Shown: in pieces, positions 11,620 through 23,255 of the stretch
Layout: every line of letters begins with the position of its first letter
How positions within the stretch are numbered: position 1 is the first letter of the stretch
DNA from: Delphinapterus leucas
Lineage: Eukaryota > Chordata > Mammalia > Artiodactyla > Monodontidae
Assembly: GCF_002288925.2 (NCBI RefSeq)
Contig: NW_022098001.1
Span: 1,397,205-1,461,204, forward strand
Direction of reading: 5' to 3'
Length of the DNA: 64,000 nucleotides
The notes under the pieces: generated by a model
Database searches by the model: none
Told to the model about the DNA's origin: nothing
The model's input: the letters and a program-made list of their open reading frames with translations, nothing else
Program-made: the position numbers and the translations under genes

Positions 11620-11829
11620 TGACTGACAAGATATAAGTTGAGAGAAAACAAAGTCAATGAGTTAGAATTGACTCAAAACAATGATGGTTAAACATCAATA
11701 AAAAGTCAAAAAGGAGATCTGGCTGAGGGAAGAGCAGTAGTGAGAAAAGATGATGAACTCAGTTTTCAAAATATTAGATATTTGGAGATGAAATGACATC
11801 CAGATAGAAATATCTAAATACTACGTAAA
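11620..11829 (-). mobile_element. L2 fragment
   Basis: A reversed L2: ACTCAGTTTTCAAAATATTA, GATATTTGGAGATGAAATGA and CATCCAGATAGAAATATC follow the consensus blocks CAGTTTTGGACATGTTAAG ... TTGAGATGCC ... CATCCAAGTGGAGATG. The L1 at 11830 inserted at its edge. Confidence 0.55.
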
Positions 11830-13400
11830 TTGTGAAAATGACTATACTACAGATTCAATGCAATCCCTATCAAACTACCAATGGCATTTTTCACAGAACT
11901 AGAACAAAAAATTTCACAATTTGTATGGAAACACAAAAGACCCCGAATAGCCAAAGCAATCTTGAGGAAGAAAAACGGAGCTGGAGGAATCAGGCTCCCT
12001 GACTTCAGACTATACTACAAAGCTACAGTAATCAAGACAGTATGGTACTGGCACAAAAACAGAAATATAGATCAGTGGAACAAGATAGAAAGCCCAGAGA
12101 TAAACCCATGCACATATGGTCACCTTATCTTTGATAAAGGAGGCAGGAATGTACACTGGAGAAAGGACAGCCTCTTCAATAAGTGGTGCTGGGAAAACTG
12201 GACAGGTACATGTAAAAGTATGAAATTAGAACACTCCCTAACACCATACACAAAAATAAACTCAACATGGATTAAAGACCTGAATGTAAGGCCAGACACT
12301 ATCAAACTCTTAGAGGAAAACATAGGCAGAACACTCTATGACATAAATCACAGCAAGATCCTTTTTGACCCACCTCCTAGACAAATGGAAATAAAAACAA
12401 AAGTAAACAAATGGGACCTAATGAAACTTAAAAGCTTTTGCACAGCAAAGGAAACTATAAACAAGACCAAAAGACAACCCTCAGAATGAGAGAAAATATT
12501 TGCAAATGAAGGAACTGACAAAAGATTAATCTCCAAAATTTGCAAGCAGCTCATGCAGCTCAATAACAAAAAAACAAACAACCCAATCCAAAAATGGGCA
12601 GAAGACCTAAATAGACATTTCTCCAAAGAAGATATACAGATTGCCAACAAACACATGAAAGAATGCTCAACATCATTAATCATTAGAGAAATGCAAATCA
12701 TTAGAGAAATGTCCCAATACTGGGCATATACCCTGAGAAAACCATAATTCAAAAAGAGACATGCACCACAATGTTCATTGCAGCTCTATTTACAATAGCC
12801 AGGATATGGAAGCAACCTAAGTGTCCATTGACAGATGAATGAATAAAGAAGATGTGGCACATATATACAATGGAATATTACTCAGCCATAAAACGAAACG
12901 AAATTGAGTTATTTGTAGTGAGGTAGATGGACCTAGAGTCTGTCATACAGAGTGAAGTAAGTCAGAAAGAGAAAAACAAATACCGTATGCTAACACATAT
13001 ATATGGAATCTAAAACAACACACAAAAAATGGTCATGAAGAACCTAGGGGCAGGACGGGAATAAAGACACAGACCTACTAGAGAATGGACTTGAGGACAC
13101 GAGGAGGGGGAAGGGTAAGCTGTGACAAAGTGAGAGAGTGGCATGGACATATATACACTACCAAATGTAAAACCGATAGCTAGTGGGAAGTAGCCGCATA
13201 GCACAAGGAGATCAGCTCGGTGCTTTGTGATCACCTAGAGGGGTGGGATAGGGAGGGTGGGAGGGAGTGCAAGAGGGAGGAGATATGGGGATATATGTAT
13301 ATGTATAGCTGATTCGCTTTGTTATTAAGCAGAAACTAACACACCATTGTAAAGCAATTATACTCCAATAAAGATGTTTAAAAATAAACAAACAAATAAA
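11830..13400 (+). mobile_element. L1, 5'-truncated, with internal deletion
   Basis: A cetacean-type L1 covering the ORF2 C-terminal region and the 3' UTR. It ends in TCCAATAAAGATGTT and an A-rich, TAAA-repeat tail. A near-perfect 15-bp duplication, TAAATACTAC(G/T)TAAA, lies at 11815-11829 and 13401-13415. Against the full-length copy, about 210 bp (equivalent to 40913-41120) are missing at 12711/12712. The copy is closely related to the 3' ends at 22426, 50240 and 61394. Confidence 0.95.
11881..12752 (+). pseudogene. L1 ORF2 C-terminal remnant
   Basis: The C-terminal part of L1 ORF2p, which in a live element is the single polypeptide carrying endonuclease and reverse transcriptase. About 200 codons are open from 11881, starting with [18 protein letters not shown] and including [18 protein letters not shown] and [11 protein letters not shown]. 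The frame is then stopped by TGA at 12487-12489; the family normally has a Trp codon (TGG) here, so one G-to-A change made the stop. The frame continues recognisably to about 12700, where the deletion removes the zinc-knuckle-like cysteine region seen intact in the full-length copy near 40990-41060. It is not a functional gene. Confidence 0.9.
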
Positions 13401-13424
13401 TAAATACTACTTAAAATAATGTAG

Positions 13425-13790
13425 AGTCCTCTCCATGGAGGGATTGGGGAAATTTTGTGAGAATTCATTCATCTATCCCTTATTTATGGATACCAATGTT
13501 CCTTGCACTAGGCTAGAAACTGAGGACACAAAAAGAATGATTAGATTTACACCCTCCCAAGGAAAGCCCTGATGAACCCAAATAGCTGTAGAAAAAGACT
13601 TGGAAAAAATTACGGCACAATGAAGAAATTAATTGTTCAAAGCTCAATAGCAGAAGAAGAAAGGAGGAAGTTTCAGAGACATCATGAATAACATGACCAT
13701 CGAAGGATGGAAGTCATTGTGTTAAGACAATTGTGCCACACTAGAGGTAATTCAGAGAAAAGATGATGGCAAAAAGGAAGTGGTAATCAA
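13425..13790 (-). mobile_element. L2 3' end, reversed
   Basis: AATTCATTCATCTATCCCTT (reversed TGAATGAAT terminus), CTTGCACTAGGCTAGAAACT, GAGGACACAAAAAGAATGA and CCTCCCAAGGAAAGCCCTGA follow the reversed L2 3' region. The right edge is vague. Confidence 0.5.
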
Positions 13791-14494
13791 CCTCACCTGT
13801 GGAAAGCAGGCGAGACTCTGGCAATGCTACATAGAGGATGAGTTAATTAAAATTTTATTCATAGACCTTTTTCTATTTTGTTCATCACAGTATGCTCTGC
13901 CGTGAATATTATGCAAATATATGATTGAATTTTTATGTGTTGACCTGGAAATATGACCACGATTTTAAATGGGAAAAGCAAGGGATTGAATGTGTCAAGA
14001 ACCATCAACAAATTCTTTAAAGAATGGATTAGGGGCTTTGTTGGCCATTTGCCATGTTACAATGTTTTCTTCATCTGAGAAGATATAGACTTGCTAAACT
14101 GTCACTGGAAGAGCATGATATAGTAAGATACAGGCTGTTCTACTTCCAAATGGTAATTCATGTATAATATAACAAGCGGAATGAAATGGAACATGGGAAC
14201 TTCTCTAGCTTTTATATTTATCTTGCATTAAGTCATAAGGCATTTGTACATGCTTGCTACTTAATGCTAATCTTTATTACAGATTAAAGGGAAACCCATT
14301 GCTCAATGCTCTCATAAGAAATTTTGTGATTGGCTAATATCACCATCAATTATCTGGGAATAAAGAGGGAGACAGTCACCTCGAAAGAGGGAACAGGTTA
14401 GATTCACAGGTTTAATTATAGCAAAACGATATCTTCTTGTATCATAGACTTCGGGGGTTAGGAGTAAAGAATGATCCTCAAATCATTGATTATG
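13791..14494. other. Unassigned AT-rich sequence
   Basis: No gene or repeat recognised. Confidence 0.5.
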
Positions 14495-14860
14495 ATTTTG
14501 AGATGCTGATTCTAAAATTTTTATGAAGGACAAAAGTCCAAGAAAAGCCAAGGCCCTCTTAAGGGCCATTAGTGGAGGGGGATTTTCTCTTTAGATATTG
14601 AGTTTGTATAAAGCTGTAATAACTAGGAGAGTGCAATTTTGGCACAGAAAAAAGCAAATTCTATTACCAAGGTAATAGAATAGAGAGCTTAGAAATAGAC
14701 CAACATCTGTGGAAACTTGATAAATGCAGAGGTAGCATTGCAGACTCTGAGAAAAGGAGGATCTACTTAATAAATAATACTTCAAAAACTTATTAGGCAC
14801 AAAAAAGATTACTTTAAGGTATTTTTAACTTTACATACAATGTAAGACTTAATCATTCCT
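14495..14860 (+). mobile_element. Old L1 (L1M-type) ORF2 fragment
   Basis: Decayed L1 ORF2 on the + strand: AGATGCTGATTCTAAAATTT, AAGTCCAAGAAAAGCCAAGG, GTATAAAGCTGTAATAACTA, AATAGAGAGCTTAGAAATAGACC and TCTACTTAATAAATAATACT line up with the segment that in the young copies reads TACAAAGCTACAGTAATC ... AATAAGTGGTGCTGG. It carries many stops. Confidence 0.7.
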
Positions 14861-16067
14861 CTAAAAAATATAACAGAACTAAAATTTCCTTTGACCCTTC
14901 TATCCCCAGTGCTAGCACTTATGCTCCCTATCCTTAGGCAATAATAATAACTAACATTTGTTTAATTTGAAGTGGAAATTTGACTGAGACATCATGAGAC
15001 AAAAGGTATCACATGTCAAAGGAGGTGCTGGACCACATGCAAAATTTGTAAACAAGGTATCAAGAAACAAGTTACATGACTCTTATCCCTTCATTCACAT
15101 CAATGGCATAACAGTATTCAGAGTTAGAAATTAGAATGGGGACGTTTCTTTGGAGAATGCTGCATATTGAGTACTAAGGAAGAGGGTTGAAGGGTACTGT
15201 CCCCTGAAGTCCAAGAAAAGGGGTCTGAGAATCTTAATATGTGTCACATGCAATGCAGAGACCACAGTGGACAGCGGTCTGAGTGACACCTGGAAAATCC
15301 AATGTCAATGGCTGTCTAGCTGCTTTGACAATGAAAGGAAAAGAGATCAGACAGGACTCCCAGAATTTTCTGAGGGTAGGAAATATGTGTTTCCTAAGGA
15401 CCCAATATGTGTCACATTCCTGTCAGATTAACAGACTTCATAGAAAGAAGCAAGAAATACCTTTGGGCTGAAAAAAAGTAAGCAACCAGCAAGAAAAGGG
15501 ATGCTTTTGTTCCCGTCAAGCAGGATTCTTTTAGGAGATTCCCAGCAAGGGTGTTCTCTGGAGAAGAAAAGAGAAAGATTCCGCTTTAAACATCCGCCAA
15601 GTCCAGTGTGCGCTGATACTGGACTAATACGACAGTACCCTCCAAGTGGGAACTTCTCTGTGCCTTGTTCGTCTTCTCCCTTCCCCCATTGCTGTTAGCA
15701 AGAAGAGATTAAAGTTGAAGGTTAATTGAAGAAAGGAATAAAGAAAAAAAAAACTGACCAAATGATTACCTTCTCAACCACAGGCTTCCTTTCTGCCATG
15801 GAAATGAACTGAGAAAGAGAAGAGGGGGAGATATTTTAAATTTAAAGCAAGATTGAAGTTTTGGCTACCACGTGGACTGAACGTGTTGATATGAACCTGA
15901 GATTGCATTTTATCATTAGAGAACTGTTTGTGTTACCTAAACATTACTAGAAAAATCATGGTGCCTGATGCAATTTCCATGCAGAGACAGAAGAAAACTA
16001 GATCCACAGAATGGATGTAATGGGATAGTGGGAGAGACAAACAGTATAGCTGTATGATTACATCCCA
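14861..16067. other. Unassigned sequence
   Basis: No gene recognised. Small frames at 15283-15471 and 15501-15698 have no recognisable protein features. Confidence 0.5.
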
Positions 16068-16250
16068 CAAGTGATGTTATTAAATGTAATGATTGGAACT
16101 GATTTAATCCTGAAAATAATCTTACAGGAGAGGTCTTATTATTATTCTCACTGAGCAGAAGAGTCAGACTCATAAAGAGGTTAAACAACTTATTTAAGTA
16201 GATTCAAGAAGTAATTAATGGAGCAGGATTACTTCTTTACTCTTACAACA
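16068..16250 (-). mobile_element. MIR SINE fragment
   Basis: Reversed MIR blocks: TTATTATTATTCTCACTGAG, CAGAAGAGTCAGACTCATAA, AGAGGTTAAACAACTTATTT. Confidence 0.6.
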
Positions 16251-16539
16251 GGGGATGAAAGTGGCTGCAGGATAAAGAGAGAGTAGAAAGTTTGGAGAGT
16301 ATGTGATAAAGGAGCATTCCCTCTCTTGAAGGAAGGTGGTGTACTTGAGAGTAGAAAGAAGGCAGAGTCTCTTCAGCATGGGAGAAAATAACCCCACTCT
16401 TAGTTGCCTAGAAAATCAAGCCAAGCACTAAGAGGATTACTATGTTTCCTTGAGGCTGGAATTAGCCAAAAATACAAGAAGAGGCATATATGCTTGGTTA
16501 TTTTTCTGAACTTTCTTATATGTACCATTGAATTATTCA

Positions 16540-17095
16540 CTTATTCCTACATTATATCGTGTTTTAATTAACATAGCTCTAGAATATGTTTTCTGACCAG
16601 ATGGGGCAATTTCAGTCTCTTTGATCTCCTGTTTCTACCTTGGTATGGCTGTTGTTATACATGTATTCTTCCGTGTAAATTTTAGAATTAATTTGCCATG
16701 GTCCATTAAAAATCCTGGTGGGATTTTAATTGTGATTATAGATTAATTTGAGAGTGAATTGACATCTTTAGAATATTAGTTCTACCTACCCATGAACAGA
16801 CATCATTTTTATTAGTACCTCTTGACTGGCCTTCAGTTAAGTCTTACAGTTTTTCCCATAAAGGTCTTGCAAATTCCTTGATCGATTAATTACTAAGTTT
16901 CTATAGTTTTAGTTAATACCTTCTTCTAATACGTCTTCCAGTACATTATGTTTGTAATGAAAGAACTACTGATTTTCATTTTGATACTATAGTCTATATT
17001 TTATACATTATTTTATATCTTATTCAGTTATCTAATGATTATCTTATTAGTACTAATGGTCTTTCATGACTCTCTGTTTATCTATGGAGATAGAT
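16540..17095 (-). mobile_element. Old L1 (L1M-type) ORF2 fragment
   Basis: Reversed old L1 ORF2: CCGTGTAAATTTTAGAATTA, CCTGGTGGGATTTTAATTGT, GATTATAGATTAATTTGAGA, ATTGACATCTTTAGAATATT, CCATGAACAGACATC and AAGGTCTTGCAAATTCCTTG, in the order of the antisense L1 consensus. The right edge fades near 17095. Confidence 0.75.
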
Positions 17096-17261
17096 ATTCA
17101 TTGGTGAAAAGGAGAGAAATGTGAACATAGCTTTTTATCATGGCAAAGATGTGGAAATTTTCAGATGGGCAACTTCTAAATATTGAATCAGTATTTTAAT
17201 ATTACATTAATATTTTTACTATTTTCTAAGTTGTTTTATTTATTGGGGTATATGTGGGAAA

Positions 17262-17420
17262 TGTGAAATAGATATTTGCTAAGTTTCTGTCATTACCCAC
17301 TTACTGGGCTAGACATGTTATATTCATGAGCTCGAAATCTTCATATTAATTCCCCCAATTAAGTATCACTAACCACATTTTACAGCTGTAGAAAGTGAGT
17401 TTTAAACAATTTAATTAATA
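17262..17420 (-). mobile_element. MIR SINE fragment
   Basis: Reversed MIR: TACTGGGCTAGACATGTTAT and AACCACATTTTACAGCTGTAG, then AAAGTGAGTTTTAA. Confidence 0.55.
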
Positions 17421-17759
17421 TGACCTATTGATTTGGTATAGCTGAGCTGATGTTCTTTATTTTTACTGAAATGAAGAAAAAAATGAAATTAAAAAGATTT
17501 ATATTAAAAACAAATTTAGCATATGAATTGCATTTTTCAAAAGATTTGAAATATGCTTTGATTAACCCAAAGAACCCATTTACACACAGAGACTGCACTT
17601 AATGAATAAAATAGACGGTACTCTGGTTCAGGAGAAGAAAATTAATTTAATAAGCCTGGACCAACATTACGTAGAAACTTGTCTTCTAGACCATGAATGA
17701 AATCAAGTTGGTTCAAAAGACTAGTTCAGTTGCCATATAAACATATGCCCTCCAGGTTC
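17421..17759. other. Unassigned AT-rich sequence
   Basis: No gene or repeat recognised. Confidence 0.45.
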
Positions 17760-18230
17760 TAGAGAAGATCTGAGTGTTGCACGTTGTGGCAGAGACTGCT
17801 AGATGCCTACTTGGTTTTCTCCTTCCTTACAGAACCCTGAGGAAAGTGTCCTGCTGACAAACGACATTTCCCAGCCTCCTAGCATACAGGAGAATTAAAG
17901 GAAAGTCTTTGGGTGGGGCTTACAGGAAGCTCACATCACCCTCCCTTTTTCCTGCTTCTAGGCTGTAGCTCAGTTGGGGTGGTTGGACCTCAAGCAGAAA
18001 TCTAGGTCAATGAGGAAAATTAAAAATGGAAACACAAGCTAAGATTGCTAGAGCAGAAAGTAGATAAAATAGGGGGCCCTGGTGACTGTTGGAGCTGCCG
18101 TACAGCCCCAGACCACCTACCTCTGTACTTCTTTTACACAAGAGAAAAATGAACTTCTATCATGTGTATGCCACTGTTATTCTGAATTTCTAATACAGCA
18201 GCTGAATGCAAATCCTAACTGACACATACA
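17760..18230 (+). repeat. Ancient interspersed repeat, family unassigned
   Basis: Block order matches an ancient mammalian repeat whose consensus I recall but cannot name: CATTTCCCAGCCTCCTAGCA, TGGTGACTGTTGGAGCTGCC, AGACCACCTACCTCTGTACTT, CTTTTACACAAGAGAAAAAT, AACTTCTATCATGTGTATGCC, CACTGTTATTCTGAATTTCT and AATCCTAACTGACACATAC. It may be LTR-like; no coding sequence is present. Confidence 0.4.
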
Positions 18231-18261
18231 TGTTATAAAAAAAAGATACTTTGAGGCAAAT

Positions 18262-18420
18262 GCCATATATATGTATACATATACATACAGTATATATCTC
18301 ACACATACACATATGTGCATTTATACACATGTATATATTGTACACATATAAATGTGTATATGTACATACAGTGTGTGTATATTCAGTATATATATCTTAT
18401 GTGCACACACACACACACAT
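18262..18420. repeat. AT/CA complex microsatellite
   Basis: Runs of TATATATG, ACATATACATAC and GTGTATATG, ending in (AC)n at 18404-18419. The frame at 18251-18484 is only this repeat translated. Confidence 0.85.
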
Positions 18421-19439
18421 CCAATTCTATATGTCCCTTGAAGTTGTTACCTTGGACAAGCTTGACTTAGTTATTCTATTATGATTGCTGTGGATATTTG
18501 CTGTGGGGATTTGATAAGAGCAGCCCAAGTTGTTGGTCATGCCACCAGCAATGCTCATTAAAAAAGGAAGAAGAAGAAACAAAGAAATCAATTTTATTTT
18601 CCATATGTGCAGCCTTGGGCACAGCATTGGTGGAAGTGGGGAATCACTAACATTTGTTCGGTGGAAAACTGAAGATTGCCATTCATTTCTTTCTGTTTTT
18701 AAATAAGTGAACTAGAGATTTCAAATTATAATTTTTATAGAAGTGTAAACTAAGGGGAAAAGTCAGCATTTAAGTAAGGACTAATGATAAAGCAAGTCTT
18801 TGGCTGGTAACACTTTATTTTGTAAGGGTGGTATTAAAACTACCTTCCCTTCTTCTTCCATCTGTCAGGCTATATTTAGGATGATATCAGTACAATTATG
18901 TCTTTAATAAAAAGCTCCTTCAAATAAAATTGCATTTAGTTAGAAAAGGAATGAAGGAGGCATGTCACACTTGGTGATATAAGGTCACTTCGGTCATCAG
19001 AGTGTGAAAATCGTTTCTCCAGATGGCAGCTTCCTGCTTAGCTGAGCTCATGATTCCCAACAGTAGGGTTTTTTTTTTTCTTTTTGAAGCATATTTACTA
19101 TCACGTATATGTGTATGGTTAACTTTTAATCATATGACTTTTTTGCAAAAACAAACACCAATATATATATTTCCAAAGTATTTTTCAAAGCAAAATATCA
19201 TGCTTTTGATCTTCACCTATTTTTAGGATGAAAAAATGATGCTTAGCTACATTAAAAACATAGTTCCATGTAATACAATTTGCCAGTTTAGCAGGGCTTA
19301 ATTGTTGGTAGAAATGATATACTAGGTCTGCTGAGTCTTAATAAGCAATTTCCTTAGGTTAATAAGCAATAGATACCTTCCATGCATGTAGGAGAAATAA
19401 ATAAGATCATACTGGTAGTTAAAAAGTATTGCTTTATTA
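18421..19439. other. Unassigned AT-rich sequence
   Basis: No gene or repeat recognised. Confidence 0.5.
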
Positions 19440-19960
19440 TTAGCCTTTAAAAATAATCTCTAAGTGGCAGGAATTATGTTGTGTGCTAGGGCAGTAATGT
19501 TGAACAAAAGAGAGAGATTCCTGCCCTCAAACAGACAATATAGACAATCATATATGGTCATATATTTATAGTCCTATTACTCTTTGAAACAAAGCAGATG
19601 GTTATAAGAGCATGTCTTAGAAAGATCTGATATATTCCAAGGGGACAGAGAAGGCTTCATCTGAAGAAGAATATGGAAATGAGATCTCAGGAATCACTGG
19701 AAGTTAACTGGGCAAAAGTGTGGAAAAACAAAAAAGAAGTCAATGTGTCAGGAAGTCAATGTGTCTGAAAGTCAGAGAGCAAAGGGGAAAAAGGTCCAGG
19801 ATGTCTGGAGAGATCACTTAGGGAGGGCCTTTTAGATCTTGTTTAGGATTTTGGTCTTTATTCTAGGAACACAGGAAAGTCTTTAATATTTTAAGCAGGA
19901 AAGTGACATAATCAGATTTATATTTTAAATGATTACCATAGCTATAGTGTAGACCCTGTA
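19440..19960 (-). mobile_element. L2 fragment, long
   Basis: A reversed L2 with ordered blocks: TTCCTGCCCTCAAACAGACA, GGGGACAGAGAAGGCTTCAT, AGTTAACTGGGCAAAAGTG, GAGGGCCTTTTAGATCTTGT, GGATTTTGGTCTTTATTCTA, TTTAAGCAGGAAAGTGACAT and AATCAGATTTATATTTTAAA. The last blocks are the complement of the L2 C-terminal coding part. Confidence 0.7.
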
Positions 19961-20179
19961 CTGTAAAGAAATGAGTGGTAGTGGTTAAAGGCAGACCTAG
20001 TGAAAACATTGAGGATGACACTGATGTAATCCTTGTGAATTAAAGGAAATTAGTCCCCAATATTACATTTTAGCCAGACAGACTTCCTGTCTCCTTAGAT
20101 ATAAAAATAAAGCTGTGTATAGATGTAGACACACTATGGTGTAGACAGAGAGGATATAATCAAAGGAAATAGAGGAAAA

Positions 20180-21110
20180 CAGTATATATAAAGAAAGATA
20201 ATTAGATCTCACAACAGACTTCTCACCACAACACAGAGGTGTGAAGATAATGGAATATTTTTAAACTGCTGAGCCAAAATAGTGATTAATGTAGAGCTCT
20301 ATGGGATGTTGAACTGTTATTCAAGAATGAGTGTAGGGCTTCCCTGGTGGCGCAGTGGTTGAGAGTCCGCCTGCCGATGCAGGGGACATGGGTTTGTGCC
20401 CCGGTCCGGGAGAATCCCACATGCCGCGGAGCGGCTGGGCCCGTGAGCCATGGCCGCTGAGCCTGCGCGTCCGGAGCCTGTGCTCCGCAACGGGAGAGGC
20501 CACAACAGTGAGAGGCCTGCGTACCAAAAAAAAAAAAAAAAAAAAAATGAGTGTAAATTAAAGATATTTTCAGATATACTGAGAGATTTTACTACTCGCA
20601 TGTACTTAGTGAAAGAGATAATAAATAAGATACATTACAGGAAGAAATAATGAGCCAAGAATGAAGGAGTTGGATGCAAAAAGTAATGATAAGTAAAGTA
20701 ATTGAGAAAGATATGAGTAAATCCAAATAGTCTAAAAAAGAAGTAATATTAAAAAATTTAAATACAAAATAATCAACAATAATAGTTTTTTAGGACAGAG
20801 AGGGATGATCATATTTACAGCAGTTTAAGGTCCCTTTAAAGGAGAAAGGTAGAATTGTAGACAAAATTAAGACATTGTTAAGTGAAGTTTATGTATTAAA
20901 AATTTAAGGATCACCACTATAATAATAGAAATAACATGGATAACTTCCCAAATGGTTTTAAGGCAAAAGGAGGAAAAACAAACCTTGATAAATCTAACAG
21001 AAAGGAGAAAAGAAGATTTTTAAAAATTTTAGTAAATAGGAAACACAATACAAAATGAAAAAATTAAATATACAAATAATCACAAAATATATAAATAGAA
21101 GATGATATAC
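20180..21110 (+). mobile_element. Old L1 ORF1-end/inter-ORF fragment, split by SINE
   Basis: Decayed old L1 on the + strand. TCTCACAACAGACTTCTCACC lies before the SINE; TAAAGATATTTTCAGATATA, CTGAGAGATTTTACTACTCG and CTTAGTGAAAGAGATAATAA lie after it. These follow the L1 ORF1 C-terminal consensus (DGEIKTF-DKQ-LREF-like). After about 20650 the match weakens into inter-ORF-like A-rich sequence. A CHR SINE sits at 20336-20545. Confidence 0.6.
20336..20545 (+). mobile_element. CHR SINE, short form, full length
   Basis: The head GGGCTTCCCTGGTGGCGCAG, a complete short-form body and an A-run of about 22. The duplication AATGAGTGTA lies at 20326-20335 and 20546-20555. It is inserted in an old L1. Confidence 0.95.
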
Positions 21111-22410
21111 AGATCATTAACATCTTTTCTCACTCTTTCTCCAACACTTCCATCCAAACTCACGTGATAGGTTTACCACTGGAATGAGCGGCTTTAGTGG
21201 GAGGCCAGGCTCAACTTTGTGGAGCTGGCATTTTATTCTTTAGAGAGAGAATTTAGGAAGCCTTGGATATGCCTCTAGTTAAAGGGCTTCCATACTTCAC
21301 TGGCAGAGAGTGAAATGTGTATTTTTTGCTTATAATTTAGATTTAAATGGGATGTCAGTTTCCTATAATTTCCTACAGAGTACATCATACTTTAAAACAT
21401 ATAGGCATAATTTCACAGTTGCTTATCATTGGTGAGACTTCTTTGCAGAACAGATATAATTGACCTGATCTTACAGGTAGTCTTTCTAAATATATCAGAG
21501 TGGGGTCAGCATGCAAGGCTTTTACATCCCCTGAGGTTCTATATCTGCTACAAGAGGCTCCTGCAGCAGGTGGATGAGTGTGCAGAAATCCTTAGTGGCT
21601 TCGTGGTACCTTTGTTTACAAACTGTACTTCCTATTCATCTCAGTCTAATCAGTCAGAAAGTTAATAAACCCCAAAGTACTTGCTCATTTACATTGCTCC
21701 AGTTTGAAGTAAGAGACCCCCAAATTCTCTTTTGGCTCACATGATATGACCGGGTCCGTAGGTCAATTGAAATCAATCTTGCTACCCAGGCTCTAGTTGA
21801 CTGGCCAGATTTTGGTACCTTACCTGAAAGTATGTTCATGTCTGAACACAAGACAGGTCAGGTGCCTCTGAGACTCAAGTTAGGTCGCAACAACCTGGCA
21901 TAATCATATCACTTTTTCTTGTTAGTGTAAAGTTAATAGAAAAAGAAATAAGAGGAGGAAAAAGAGTAGTTGTTTTGAACAGTGCCCGGTTATGTTCTGG
22001 TACTCGTGATGGCTGTTGTACTTCTCAGTCTTGCATGCTCTGGGTACAGTGTAACTTTGCTGTCCCTGCTACCCTATGGGGAGAACTCCTTCCATAAACC
22101 ATCACCACTGAAGGTAACCTGTGCATAATCTGTCTTTGTGATCCTGAAAATTACAGTCAAGAAAGAATCCCAGGGTAGGGATATCAGTCAGGGAAATTTC
22201 AGGGAGGGAGACTTGAATATTGTAAACCCAGGTTAAAGCAGATTTTAAAATGCCAAGTGCTGGCACAAATGTCTCCAGGTCACCAATGTCAGAGCAAGAC
22301 AATCTTAAGGTGGAACTAAAGATCTAACCTCTCTCTCCTGCCTCCAGCCAAGATGGGCCTAGGGAAACCTCATAATGGGATTGGTTCAGGAACCAATGGA
22401 GTTTGGAAGT
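21111..22410. other. Unassigned sequence
   Basis: No gene recognised. Small frames (21429-21665, 22102-22302) lack recognisable domains. Confidence 0.5.
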
Positions 22411-22425
22411 AAAGAGCTAATGTAG

Positions 22426-22610
22426 TAGCACAGGGAGATCAGCTCCATGCTGTGTGACCACCTAGAGGGATGGGATAGGGAGGGTGGGAAGGAGACGCAA
22501 GAGGGAGGAGATATGGGGATATATGTATATGTATAGCTGATTCACTTGTTATACAGCAGAAACTAACACACCATTGTAAAGCAATTATACTCCAATAAAG
22601 ATGTTAAAAA
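22426..22610 (+). mobile_element. L1 3' UTR stub, strongly 5'-truncated
   Basis: Only the last 185 bp of a cetacean-type L1 3' UTR: CACCTAGAGGGATGGGATAG, GGAGATATGGGGATATATG, AGCAATTATACTCCAATAAA, then an A tail. A perfect 15-bp duplication AAAGAGCTAATGTAG lies at 22411-22425 and 22611-22625. Confidence 0.97.
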
Positions 22611-22625
22611 AAAGAGCTAATGTAG

Positions 22626-23139
22626 AATATATCTAGAACATACTTTTAGATGTGGTTTTCTCTAATGCTCTATTGAGAGAATTTCAATATTCTTCTACAT
22701 TGCTTTGCCTCTTTTCATAGCACTGACACAGTTTCTAAACAAATTTTCTCTCGAGTTGTTAGAAATGTGTCATAAAATAAATGACTTGTGTTTGACTTTC
22801 AAGTTATTTCTAGCACCAAGCATTAGCACTAAATGAAATCCTTCTAATATTTTCTATGGGGGGGAATGTGTCAGATGCCTACAGCTTTTAGATTAGAGTC
22901 AATTTAAATTTGGTATGTTTCATCACACATAAAGGAAGTTTATTCAGAAACGATCAAGCATGTGTCAAGGTGTTATCTGATAGAAAATTCACCCTGTGCT
23001 TCAGAAATAAATACAGGTGAATCACTTCCCTCCTATATCTCTTCAAAACAAATTTATTTTGTTGAATGTCTTGGGAATTCAGCCCAGAATGAGAGAACAC
23101 AGAATGTTTTAACTGAAAAAGAGAAAAAAACCTGAAGAG
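22626..23139. other. Unassigned AT-rich sequence
   Basis: No gene or repeat recognised. Confidence 0.5.
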
Positions 23140-23255
23140 ATCAGCTAGGCTAATCCTTTAGTTTTACAAAGGAAGAAACCAAGACCCAGATGATAAGTTT
23201 CTCTCTTTGGGTCACACAAAAAGCGAGTAGCCTAAAATACTGATTTCATGGCAAG
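23140..23255 (-). mobile_element. MIR SINE fragment, weak
   Basis: TAGTTTTACAAAGGAAGAAACC, AAGACCCAGATGATAAGTTT and GGGTCACACAAAAAGCGAG resemble the reversed MIR core. Confidence 0.45.

Noticed and set aside
12348..12752. 134-codon minus-strand frame
   Set aside because: Antisense of the L1 ORF2 tail.
18251..18484. 77-codon frame rich in His, Tyr and Thr
   Set aside because: Translated AT/CA microsatellite.
20336..20410. tRNA-like gene (A- and B-box-like sequences)
   Set aside because: The head of a CHR SINE; no complete cloverleaf, and the same segment recurs in other SINE copies with tails and target duplications.
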